Shown: positions 57,219 to 64,000 of the stretch, piece after piece
How the letters are laid out: each line of letters opens with the position of its first letter
Numbering within the stretch: position 1 is the stretch's first letter
Assembly: GCF_900119145.1 (NCBI RefSeq)
Contig: NZ_FPIY01000002.1
Coordinates: forward strand, 919,306-983,305
Direction of reading: 5' to 3'
Length of the DNA: 64,000 bases
From: Cellulophaga fucicola
Lineage (GTDB): Bacteria; Bacteroidota; Bacteroidia; Flavobacteriales; Flavobacteriaceae
Made by a program: the position numbers and the translations under genes
Notes under the pieces: model-generated
Databases searched by the model: none
What the model saw: the letters and a program-made list of their open reading frames with translations, nothing else
Told to the model about the DNA's origin: nothing

Positions 57219-58193
57219 ATGAGTCCTATTTATAAATCTTTTTTAATGGCATTTTTAGCAGCAACCTTTATGTTTGCTAAGACTGGCTATGCGCAAGAAA
57301 TAGAAAATAGTGCAGATGTGTTTTTAGAAGAATACTCAGACGAGTTTCAAGAAGCTTTTTTTGAGGGTATTAAGCAAAAAAGTATAGAAAACCACGACAG
57401 AGCAGTAAATAGCTTTTTAGTTTGTCAAAAATTAGAACCAAACAACCCTGCTGTAGCTAATGAGTTAGCCAAAGCATACATAGAAAATAAACAGTACCCT
57501 TTAGCACAAGAGCAAGCGGAGTTGGCTTTAAAAGAAAATCCGGGTAATATGTGGTACTTACAGTCGCTCTATATTTCTTTAAAAAAACAATACAAAAATG
57601 TTGATGATTTAAAAGAGATTGTGCCTTATGACAATAACACGCTAAAAGAAAACTTAGCCCACATTTTATACTTAGAAAACAACTATAACGAAGCACAGAA
57701 TATCGTAGATGATCTAAAAGACAGTCCGTTTAAAACCGATATTAACGCAAAATTGCAAGCTGCTAATGCCCAAAGAAGCACTAGAAGTTTTAGTTTTTCT
57801 ACTTCTGGCAGCACAGCCAAACCAACAAAAACAACAACAAATAGCACGCAAGCCACAACAACAAGCAGAAATAGCAATTCTGCATACAATTACAAAAGTC
57901 GATTACAGTTTATTGTAAAACAAAAAAATTATGTTTTTTTAGAATCTACAGCTAAAGAAGCAATAGAAAGTTACCCATCTCAACCCTACTTTTATTATGC
58001 CTTAGGTGTAGCTTATAACGGAAAAAGAAAACACAGAGATGCCATAGAAACATTAAAAACAGCATTAGATTATCTGTTAGACGATATTAGGTTGGGTGAT
58101 GATATTTACAGAGAAATAGCTGCTGCGTATACTGCAATGGGCAACCCTGCTAAGGCAAATATGTACTTGGCTAAAGTAAAATTTAAACGATAA
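57219..58193 (+). CDS. Secreted tetratricopeptide-repeat protein
   Basis: The 324-residue product has a signal peptide ending near GYAQ. Tetratricopeptide-like helices lie at about 40-165 and 230-320: VNSFLVCQKLEPNNPAVANELAKAYIE, FYYALGVAYNGKRKHRDAIETLKTAL. They are split by a Thr/Ser/Asn-rich linker (about 185-225). TPR domains bind proteins; a role in envelope assembly is likely because the next genes code for a lipoprotein and an EnvC-like protein, 3 and 13 bp apart. Confidence 0.9.
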   Translation: MSPIYKSFLMAFLAATFMFAKTGYAQEIENSADVFLEEYSDEFQEAFFEGIKQKSIENHDRAVNSFLVCQKLEPNNPAVANELAKAYIENKQYPLAQEQAELALKENPGNMWYLQSLYISLKKQYKNVDDLKEIVPYDNNTLKENLAHILYLENNYNEAQNIVDDLKDSPFKTDINAKLQAANAQRSTRSFSFSTSGSTAKPTKTTTNSTQATTTSRNSNSAYNYKSRLQFIVKQKNYVFLESTAKEAIESYPSQPYFYYALGVAYNGKRKHRDAIETLKTALDYLLDDIRLGDDIYREIAAAYTAMGNPAKANMYLAKVKFKR

Positions 58194-58196
58194 AAA

Positions 58197-58985
58197 ATGA
58201 TTAAATATCTTCAGATACTTCCCAAAATAACAATAGCATTAGTTGTTGCCGTATTCTTTGTTTCGTGTAAGTCTAAAAAAATAATTTCGGATACATCATC
58301 CAACGGAAAAAAATTAAACACAAGAACATTAGTTAAAAACCATTACGCAAATACTTTAGATTTTAAAACGCTACGCGGCAGATTAAAAATAGATTACACA
58401 GATGGCAGCGACTCTCAAGGCTACACCGTTAGTTTTAGAATGGAGAAAGACAAAGCCATATGGCTTAGTGCAACGCTTGGTGTGGTAAAAGCATATATAA
58501 CACCTACTAGAGTTAGTTTTTACAACAGATTACAGAACGAGTATTTTGATGGTGATTTTACGTACCTAAGTAACTTATTGGGAACAGATCTAGATTACCA
58601 AAAAGTACAAAACCTATTGCTTGGAGAATCTTTGTTTGATCTGCGAAAAGAAAAGTACAATACCGTAGAGCATAACAACCAGTACCAATTGTCTCCTAAA
58701 AAAGCAAATGAACTATTTATGACTCTATTGCAAATAGAACCAAACAATTACAAAGTAGCGGGTATGCAATTAACTCAACCACAAAAAAGTCGTGTTTTAG
58801 ATGTACAGTACAAAGACTACCAACAAATAGATAAGAAATTGGTACCTAACGTTATAGACATCTATGTAAAAGACAAAGAAAAAGAGAATACTATAGAACT
58901 TACATTTAAAAACATAGAACTAAATAAAAGTTTTAAATTGCCATATAAAATACCAACTGGTTTTAAAGAAATAGTTCTAGAATAA
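58197..58985 (+). CDS. DUF4292 lipoprotein
   Basis: The 262-residue product has a lipobox (VVAVFFVSCKSKK, Cys about 24). The DUF4292 domain shows FKTLRGRLKIDYTDGSDSQGYTVSFRMEKDKAIWLSATLG-type strands and LLGESLFDLRK. The fold resembles LolB/LolA-like lipid-binding proteins in size and arrangement, but that role is inferred. It sits between the TPR and EnvC-like genes. Confidence 0.88.
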   Translation: MIKYLQILPKITIALVVAVFFVSCKSKKIISDTSSNGKKLNTRTLVKNHYANTLDFKTLRGRLKIDYTDGSDSQGYTVSFRMEKDKAIWLSATLGVVKAYITPTRVSFYNRLQNEYFDGDFTYLSNLLGTDLDYQKVQNLLLGESLFDLRKEKYNTVEHNNQYQLSPKKANELFMTLLQIEPNNYKVAGMQLTQPQKSRVLDVQYKDYQQIDKKLVPNVIDIYVKDKEKENTIELTFKNIELNKSFKLPYKIPTGFKEIVLE

Positions 58986-58998
58986 TTAAACATATAAA

Positions 58999-60228
58999 AT
59001 GCGTTACCTTAAGTTAGCTACATTACTTTTAGTACTACTGTCTGGATCTTTTTTGTTTGCACAAACCAACGAACAAAAGGCTTTAGAGAAAAAACGTGCG
59101 CAATTACAAAGTGATATTAGAGCTATAAACAGACTATTGTTTGCAGAAACAAAAGAAAAAGGTACTGTACTGGACCAAATGGAAAGTTTGGAACAAAAGA
59201 TTAACGCGCAACAGCAATTAATTAGAATTACCAATCAGCAATCTAACCTACTAAATCGTCAAATAAATGCCAATGTGCGTAATATTGGTACGCTTAAAAA
59301 AGATTTACTAGCCTTAAAGGACGATTATGCACAAATGATACAAAAATCGTATCAGAACAAATCCCAACAAAGCAGGTTAATGTTTCTACTATCGTCAGAG
59401 AATTTTTTACAAGCCTACAAACGTTTGCAGTATATAAAACAATATACACAATACCGCCAAGAACAAGGATTGTCTATTGTTGCTAAAACAGATACTTTAA
59501 AACTTAAAAACCAAGCTTTAATAGACCAACGAAAGTTAAAGGAGCAGTTGTTAAAAGAAAACGTAGTAACCAGAAAAGAATTAGAAAAGGAAAAGAACGC
59601 CAAAGACGCTCTTTTAAGCACTATTAAGAAGAACGAGAGCAAATACACCGCAACTATTAACAAAAAGAAATCTGAAGCACGTAGAATAGACCAGCAGATA
59701 GAAAAACTAATACGCTCTGCCATAGTTGCAACAAACAAAAAAACTACCGGAAAAACAGCTTCTAATACAAGTAGTACTAAATTTGTATTAACACCAGAAG
59801 CCAAAGTAGTAGCCAATAATTTTACTGCCAACAAGGGCAAACTTATATGGCCTGTTGCAAAAGGATTTAAAAGCAAAGGTTTTGGTGTGTATAAAGATGC
59901 TGTTTACCCTGGTATAAAACACCAAAACAACGGTGTAATAATTGCTGCGGATAAAGGCACAAAAGCACGCTCTATTTTTGAGGGTGAAGTTATTGCCGTA
60001 CTAGCAGTACCAGGCGGTAACAAAGGCGTACAAATTAAGCACGGTAACTACATTACAACCTACTACAACCTATCTAGCACTTATGTAGAAAAAGGGGATA
60101 AGGTTACTGCAAAACAAGAAATAGGAGAAATAGCTACTAATAAATTTAATGGACAAACGTTATTAAAATTTTACCTCTACAAAGATGTTAGTAAGCTTAA
60201 CCCAGAGGAGTGGATTTACCAATTGTAA
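58999..60228 (+). CDS. EnvC-like murein hydrolase activator, M23 domain
   Basis: The 409-residue product has a signal peptide ending FAQ and a long coiled coil (about 22-245). A C-terminal M23/LytM domain (about 285-405) has GKLIWPVAKGFKSKGFG, HQNNGVIIAADKGTKARS and GNYITTYYNLSS. Several zinc-ligand positions appear changed (Asn in place of His/Asp in HQNNGV and TTYYNL), as in EnvC. It is thus probably an amidase activator rather than an active peptidase. Third gene of its operon. Confidence 0.9.
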   Translation: MRYLKLATLLLVLLSGSFLFAQTNEQKALEKKRAQLQSDIRAINRLLFAETKEKGTVLDQMESLEQKINAQQQLIRITNQQSNLLNRQINANVRNIGTLKKDLLALKDDYAQMIQKSYQNKSQQSRLMFLLSSENFLQAYKRLQYIKQYTQYRQEQGLSIVAKTDTLKLKNQALIDQRKLKEQLLKENVVTRKELEKEKNAKDALLSTIKKNESKYTATINKKKSEARRIDQQIEKLIRSAIVATNKKTTGKTASNTSSTKFVLTPEAKVVANNFTANKGKLIWPVAKGFKSKGFGVYKDAVYPGIKHQNNGVIIAADKGTKARSIFEGEVIAVLAVPGGNKGVQIKHGNYITTYYNLSSTYVEKGDKVTAKQEIGEIATNKFNGQTLLKFYLYKDVSKLNPEEWIYQL

Positions 60229-60295
60229 TTTATGGTATTTAAAAATTGGTTTATTTTTATAGACTCTTAAGCAAATACCGCTTCAACTTATATGC

Positions 60296-60703
60296 TTATT
60301 TTGTAATTTTAATACTCCAAGGATTGTACGTTAAGTTATTCATATATTCTTGTTGGTGAACAATTAGCATTTTATCTACTCCATTTTCTTTTATAGGCAA
60401 ATACCCAAACTCATAACAAAAAAAATAGGCTCCTGTTTTAAAAGGATACATATGCGTAAACAAATCTATGCGGTAACCTTGCTTTATTAAAACCTCCTTT
60501 TTAACTGTACTCTTTCCGCTTGGGCAAAAATGAGCTAATAGACTTCTGTTTTTTCTTAACGCACTATTTATTTTCTGTATACTTATTTCATGCAGTGGTC
60601 TGTTTGTATTGTGATAGGTGCTTCTGCATTCTGTATCACAGAATTTCTTATCGGACCTACCCACAAGTTCTTTACTACAGGATAAACAAAATTTCATTTT
60701 CAT
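60296..60703 (-). CDS. Zinc-ribbon protein beside the recombinase
   Basis: The 135-residue product starts MKMKFCLSCSKELVGRSDKKFCDTEC, a zinc ribbon, then KINSALRKNRSLL and GAYFFCYEFGYLPI. It is a clear paralogue of the protein coded at 35190-35540, including length of domains and order. It is divergent from the recombinase gene, with an 82-bp shared region containing a 22-bp palindrome. Function unknown. Confidence 0.78.
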   Translation of the reverse strand: MKMKFCLSCSKELVGRSDKKFCDTECRSTYHNTNRPLHEISIQKINSALRKNRSLLAHFCPSGKSTVKKEVLIKQGYRIDLFTHMYPFKTGAYFFCYEFGYLPIKENGVDKMLIVHQQEYMNNLTYNPWSIKITK

Positions 60704-60719
60704 AATTCGTATTATTAGA

Positions 60720-60741
60720 CGTTTATATACGTATGTAAACG
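60720..60741. promoter_or_regulatory. 22-bp near-perfect palindrome before the recombinase
   Basis: CGTTTATATAC and GTATGTAAACG match as inverted arms at 10 of 11 positions. TGTAAACG/CGTTTA-type arms recur in the palindromes at 24741 and 28350. It lies between divergent genes and is a candidate operator for one or both. Confidence 0.55.
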
Positions 60742-60785
60742 CTTAAATATAAGCTTTTTAACTACATTTAATTCATTTTTACAAT

Positions 60786-61679
60786 ATGAAGCCAAAAATA
60801 ATAGCCACACAAGTACTTAATACTAAAGAAATTAAACCAGATTATGCACTGGCCATGTCATTAATGCATCAAAAACTAGTGCTAAAAAACTACAGCAAAA
60901 ACACCACTAAGACCTATATACATATGTTTAAGCAGTTTTTAGCATATATGTATCCTATGCCTTTACACCAGGTTTCTACTGCACACATAATGTATTACCA
61001 CCAAGAGCTTGTAACAAAACGGAATGTGTCTGCCTCTTACCAAAATCAAAGTATAAATGCCATAAAGTTTTATATTGAAAAGGTTTTAAAGTTACCTAAA
61101 GTACAGTATGATTTTTGCAGACCCAGAAAAGCCAAAACACTACCTAAGGTGCTGTCTTTACAAGAAGTAGCAGACATTATAGCTGCAACAAACAACATAA
61201 AACACAAAACTATTTTTAAGGTGATATACGGCTGCGGATTAAGAATATCTGAGTGTATAAATCTTAAGGTTGAAGACATAGACTCTAACAATATGCGCGT
61301 TTGGGTAAGAAATGCAAAGGGTAGCAAGGACAGAATTACTTTATTGTCTCCCACAATGCTAGAGCAATTGCGTGCATATTATATGCTATACAAACCAAAA
61401 GAGTGGTTATTTGAGGGGGCTGACGGCAAACAATACAGTGCCTCTAGCATACGACAGGTTTTTAACAGATCTAAAAAGAAAGCTAAGGTACATATGCCAG
61501 CCACAGTGCACACATTAAGACATTCTTTTGCAACACATTTACTAGATGCCGGCACTAATTTAAGGTATATACAACAATTATTGGGACATAATAGCTCTAA
61601 GACTACAGAGATTTACACACACGTTAGTACGACTAATCTTATAAATATTACAAGTCCTTTAGAAATGTTACCTAAATAA
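60786..61679 (+). CDS. Tyrosine recombinase (Xer/integrase type)
   Basis: The 297-residue protein has an N-terminal SAM-like binding domain (about 22-105). The catalytic domain has all expected residues: Arg153 (GCGLRISE), Lys181 (AKGSKDR), His242 and Arg245 (VHTLRHSF), His268 (LLGHNS) and nucleophile Tyr277 (IYTHV). The end SPLEML recalls the SPLD-type end of integron integrases. The 20-residue insertion typical of IntI between the beta region and HxxR is not visible. A site core repeated at two other places in the window lies just downstream, so cassette recombination is the inferred job. It appears intact. Confidence 0.93.
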   Translation: MKPKIIATQVLNTKEIKPDYALAMSLMHQKLVLKNYSKNTTKTYIHMFKQFLAYMYPMPLHQVSTAHIMYYHQELVTKRNVSASYQNQSINAIKFYIEKVLKLPKVQYDFCRPRKAKTLPKVLSLQEVADIIAATNNIKHKTIFKVIYGCGLRISECINLKVEDIDSNNMRVWVRNAKGSKDRITLLSPTMLEQLRAYYMLYKPKEWLFEGADGKQYSASSIRQVFNRSKKKAKVHMPATVHTLRHSFATHLLDAGTNLRYIQQLLGHNSSKTTEIYTHVSTTNLINITSPLEMLPK

Positions 61680-61695
61680 TATATATTTGAATAGT

Positions 61696-61734
61696 AAATA
61701 AACGCAATAAACTGCGTTTACTAACTAGTTATAT
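61696..61734 (+). other. attI-like recombination site core, copy 3, beside the recombinase
   Basis: AAATAAACGCAATAAA, then CTGCGTTTACTAACTAGTT, differs from copies 1 and 2 at two positions up to AACTAGTT. TAAACGCA and TGCGTTTA flank a 6-bp centre. It begins 17 bp after the recombinase stop. Similarity to copy 1 continues weakly past AACTAGTT (TACCAT, ACAAAA), up to the next gene. Confidence 0.6.
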
Positions 61735-61750
61735 ACCATTACAAAACAAA

Positions 61751-62320
61751 ATGGAAAATCTAATTAATTACATACAATCCAGAGTTCCTTTAACTCAAAA
61801 TTATATTGATTTAATCAAAAAGTACTTTGTTTCTGAAGAAGTACCAGCTCAAACTAATTTTTTAAAAGCAGGAAAAGTTGAGCGATATATTTATTTTTTA
61901 GATACTGGAATTGTAAAAGGATATCAAAATATTGACGGGAAGATTATCGTACAGCATCTTGTAGCAGAACAAGATTTCTTCACATCTTTAGATAGTTTTA
62001 TGACAGAAACACCGTCATTAGATTATTACGAAACTGTAACAGAGTCAAGAGTTTTAAAAATATCAAAACCTGATTTTGACATTTTACAAAAGGAAACAGA
62101 ATTTTGGGCAATATTTGTCAAAGAAGTAACCAATGAACATTTAAGTTGCAAACTAGAGCGTGTTAAAGATTTTCAAATTTTAACAGCAAAAGAACGTTAT
62201 CTAAAATTTGTAAATCAGTATCCAAAATTAGCTTTGAATGTATCTATTGACAATATAGCTTCTTTCTTAGGAATGGAACCTCAATCTTTAAGTCGGATTA
62301 GAAAACAAATCGCTTTCTAA
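61751..62320 (+). CDS. Crp/Fnr-family transcriptional regulator
   Basis: The 189-residue protein has a cyclic-nucleotide-binding-like domain (about 15-120, FLKAGKVERYIYFLDTGIVKGY). A short C-terminal helix-turn-helix is at about 165-189 (SIDNIASFLGMEPQSLSRIRKQI). No Cys cluster for Fnr-type sensing is seen. It precedes the epimerase gene by 61 bp within one cassette and probably controls it. Confidence 0.9.
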   Translation: MENLINYIQSRVPLTQNYIDLIKKYFVSEEVPAQTNFLKAGKVERYIYFLDTGIVKGYQNIDGKIIVQHLVAEQDFFTSLDSFMTETPSLDYYETVTESRVLKISKPDFDILQKETEFWAIFVKEVTNEHLSCKLERVKDFQILTAKERYLKFVNQYPKLALNVSIDNIASFLGMEPQSLSRIRKQIAF

Positions 62321-62381
62321 CAAATGTTATTTCTAACCTCTTAAAAGGTATCGAAATTTGCTCAAACAAAATTTAATAATT

Positions 62382-63395
62382 ATGAGCAAAGAAATTTCAT
62401 TAGTAACAGGAGGAAATGGACATTTAGGAAATAATCTAATTAGGCTTTTACTTTCCAATAACCAAAAAGTAAGAACAACAGTAAGAAACATTCATAAGAC
62501 TGAACCTTTTAAAGGGTTAGACTGTGAAGTTGTTCAAGCTGATATTACCGACAGAGAATCTCTTAAAAAGGCATTTCAAGGGGTCACAAATTTATATGCA
62601 GTAGCTGCTAATTTTAGTATGTGGGCTAAAAATCCTAAAACTGAAATTTATGATAATAATATGCAAGGAACACAAAATGTGTTTGACATTGCTAAAGAAT
62701 GTGGCATCAAAAATATCGTTTATGTAAGTTCAGTAGCTAGTTTGGATTTTACTAAATTACCAGCAAATGTGGACAATGGATATAACAAAGACAGACGAAA
62801 CTGGTATTACAATTCTAAAAATGATTCAGATAAACTAGCATTAGAATTGGGTGAAAAATACGGTATTAGAACTGTTCTTGTTTTACCTTCTGCTATGATT
62901 GGGGATAAAGCTTATAAATTAAGTTATTCTAACAACCTTGTATTACAAGTTTTAAATGGAGAAATACCTGTAGACACGAACGTAACTTTAAATTGGGTAG
63001 ATGTAAAAGATGTAGCTTCTGGTCTATATAATGCTATGCAAAAAGGTAGAAATGGAGAACGTTATGTTTTATCAAACGAACAACACACTACGTTACAAAA
63101 AACAGTAAAAATAGCATCAGAATTATATCCTGAACTGAAATTAAAAATGCCTAAAAAAGTACCAAAATGTTTGTTGTACTCTGTTGCTGGTTTAATGGAA
63201 TTTAGCAGTAAAATTACAGGTAAAGAACCTTTATTACAAAGACATTACTTGGATATGTTTTACGGTTTAAAGCAAGATTATGATATTAGTAAATCAAAAA
63301 AAGAATTAGATTTTAATCCTAAACCTTCAAAAAAAGCTTTGGAAGATGCTTTGAAATATTTGAAAACCGATTGGAAAAAAGAAAACGGTATATAA
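62382..63395 (+). CDS. NAD-dependent epimerase/dehydratase (extended SDR)
   Basis: I start at the ATG at 62382 (337 residues); a TTG eight codons upstream is unlikely. The Rossmann motif TGGNGHLGNNLIRLL, VYVSSVASLDF and the active-site YNKDRRNWYYNSKNDSDK (YxxxK with a variant spacing) are visible. Similar proteins are dihydroflavonol-reductase-like SDRs. The last codons and stop lie against an attC-like left arm. Confidence 0.87.
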   Translation: MSKEISLVTGGNGHLGNNLIRLLLSNNQKVRTTVRNIHKTEPFKGLDCEVVQADITDRESLKKAFQGVTNLYAVAANFSMWAKNPKTEIYDNNMQGTQNVFDIAKECGIKNIVYVSSVASLDFTKLPANVDNGYNKDRRNWYYNSKNDSDKLALELGEKYGIRTVLVLPSAMIGDKAYKLSYSNNLVLQVLNGEIPVDTNVTLNWVDVKDVASGLYNAMQKGRNGERYVLSNEQHTTLQKTVKIASELYPELKLKMPKKVPKCLLYSVAGLMEFSSKITGKEPLLQRHYLDMFYGLKQDYDISKSKKELDFNPKPSKKALEDALKYLKTDWKKENGI

Positions 63396-63518
63396 CAAGG
63401 TATAAAAAACATAGGGCTTTTTTTGCTAAACCCAAAGGTCTGCGCATATTAACAAAGTCCGCCAAACCGAAACCTATCGCTTATCACCTGCCCTACGTTT
63501 CTTATACTGAACGTTGCC
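63391..63518 (+). repeat. attC-like site after the epimerase gene
   Basis: The left arm TATAACAAGGTATAA with CATAGGGC pairs with the right arm GCCCTACG, CTTATACTGAACGTTG. Right arm and flank match the site at 27690 at 44 of 46 positions. The interior shares AAGGTCTGCGCATATTAAC with other sites. Length is about 128 bp. Confidence 0.65.
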
Positions 63519-63780
63519 ATTCATGGCTCACTCAGCTCTAAAAAATATATAAACGAGCTTAAAAGTGGTTTAAAAAAATCTCACTCAACTGACTTCTGAC
63601 CATTCAAAGCGCAACTGTTACGTGCGACTGACTTTACTCTTGCGAAAAAACATCTGACTTTTGACAAACGTAACGCAAGGTTTACGCACGACTGACTTTG
63701 CTCGTGTTCTAAAATTCTAGGTTTTGAGAAAATAAACGTAACTATTTCGTAAAATAAGTCCGACAAAAAATACCACGCAT
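63519..63780. other. Gene-poor cassette interior
   Basis: No plus-strand gene is seen between the two attC-like sites. A minus-strand frame of 102 codons (63581-63889) crosses into the second site and has no support. Two copies of CGACTGACTTT plus CTC (about 63627 and 63688) form a short direct repeat. It may be a non-coding cassette or a decayed one. Confidence 0.4.
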
Positions 63781-63912
63781 GGCAACATTGTATAAAAATA
63801 ATGCTTAGTTTAGTGCCTAACCAAGAGTTAATGCTCGTTTGCTTGCATCTGATTTTCCTTCGGAAAATCCTCGCACACAAACTACGCACTATTCTTATAC
63901 GTAACCGTTGGC
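63781..63912 (+). repeat. attC-like site near the window end
   Basis: The left arm GGCAACATTGTATAAAAATA and right arm TATTCTTATACGTAACCG with GTTGGC are imperfect reverse complements. Inside is an exact hairpin GATTTTCC-TTC-GGAAAATC (63851-63869). Confidence 0.6.
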
Positions 63913-63927
63913 AATAATTAAAACCAA

Positions 63928-64000
63928 ATGAGAAACTTTCTTATTCTATTGATGTTTTTTACTTTCAATAAGCTTATTTCACAAGAAATAATTGGAATGA
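63928..64000 (+). CDS. Start of a secreted protein gene (truncated by window end)
   Basis: An ATG 16 bp after the attC-like site opens a frame of 24 codons to the window end: a basic start MRNFLILLMFFTF followed by LISQE, a likely signal peptide. The product is not identifiable. Confidence 0.55.
   Translation, partial: MRNFLILLMFFTFNKLISQEIIGM

Larger units (their letters stand above)
60720..64000 (+). mobile_element. Recombinase with adjacent site and cassettes (integron-like)
   Basis: In order it holds a palindrome, a tyrosine recombinase, a site core 17 bp after its stop, a two-gene cassette, an attC-like site, a gene-poor 270-bp segment, a second attC-like site, and the start of a further gene running off the window. 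The right boundary is therefore not seen. The recombinase and cassettes share one orientation, unlike most classical integrons. Confidence 0.55.

Noticed and set aside
60786..61679. Calling the recombinase a classical IntI
   Set aside because: The insertion typical of IntI before the HxxR motif is not visible; only the SPLE-type end and site context recall integrons.
63581..63889. Minus-strand frame of 102 codons
   Set aside because: It overlaps the attC-like site, is rich in Cys and Arg unlike other genes here, and has no start signal or family match.
1..64000. CRISPR array, tRNA or rRNA genes
   Set aside because: No regularly spaced repeats of CRISPR type, and no cloverleaf or rRNA-like segment was found on reading the intergenic regions.

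Overview
The window is AT-rich chromosomal DNA of a member of the Bacteroidota, almost certainly a (probably marine) Flavobacteriaceae. The evidence is the gene content: a HemC-HemD fusion, a SUF cluster followed by DUF59, DUF2480 and DUF3078 genes, an ABC-2 permease fused to an M1 peptidase, DUF4292 and DUF1460 proteins, and many secreted proteins whose signal peptides end in -FAQ. Several promoters also fit the Bacteroidota -7 box TAnnTTTG. The genus cannot be fixed from the sequence alone. I found no rRNA, tRNA or CRISPR array.

Layout. 0-6.5 kb: the end of a large protein (possibly helicase-related), an ABC ATPase with its permease/M1-peptidase partner, and a fasciclin protein. 6.6-21.4 kb: a heme region. 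A minus-strand run hemA-hemCD-hemE-DUF6973-like-EI24-nhaA-hemF faces a divergent AraC-type regulator. Next come a DUF1460 and a TraB/GumN gene, then hemH-hemJ on the plus strand. Together these cover glutamyl-tRNA reduction, bilane and uroporphyrinogen III synthesis, both decarboxylation steps, protoporphyrinogen oxidation and iron insertion. hemL, hemB and any oxygen-independent enzymes must lie elsewhere. 21.4-24.6 kb: a large Asp-box/sortilin-like secreted protein.

24.6-33.0 kb (and perhaps to 35.5 kb): an accessory block of unrelated single genes: a TrlF-like PHP-ATPase, small membrane proteins, lipoproteins, a carboxypeptidase-regulatory-domain protein and others. It contains attC-like inverted repeats and two copies of a unit made of terminator, promoter, palindrome and recombination-like site. 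60.3-64.0 kb holds a tyrosine recombinase. A third copy of the same site core lies 17 bp after its stop codon, followed by Crp/Fnr and epimerase genes and two more attC-like sites. I read both blocks as parts of one integron-like cassette system served by a Xer-like recombinase that lacks the usual IntI insertion. This is the most interesting content of the window.

35.5-46.2 kb: a DUF3413-type sulfatase, a three-gene ABC exporter, a small secreted protein, a CBS protein, an M28 peptidase overlapping an SDR gene, and a small hypothetical gene. 46.3-54.1 kb: a minus-strand SUF iron-sulfur assembly run (sufA-like, B, C, D, S, E, DUF59) ending in DUF2480 and DUF3078 genes. 54.3-60.2 kb: thiL, a small zinc-ribbon gene, brnQ, then a TPR protein, a DUF4292 lipoprotein and an EnvC-like M23 protein in one likely operon.
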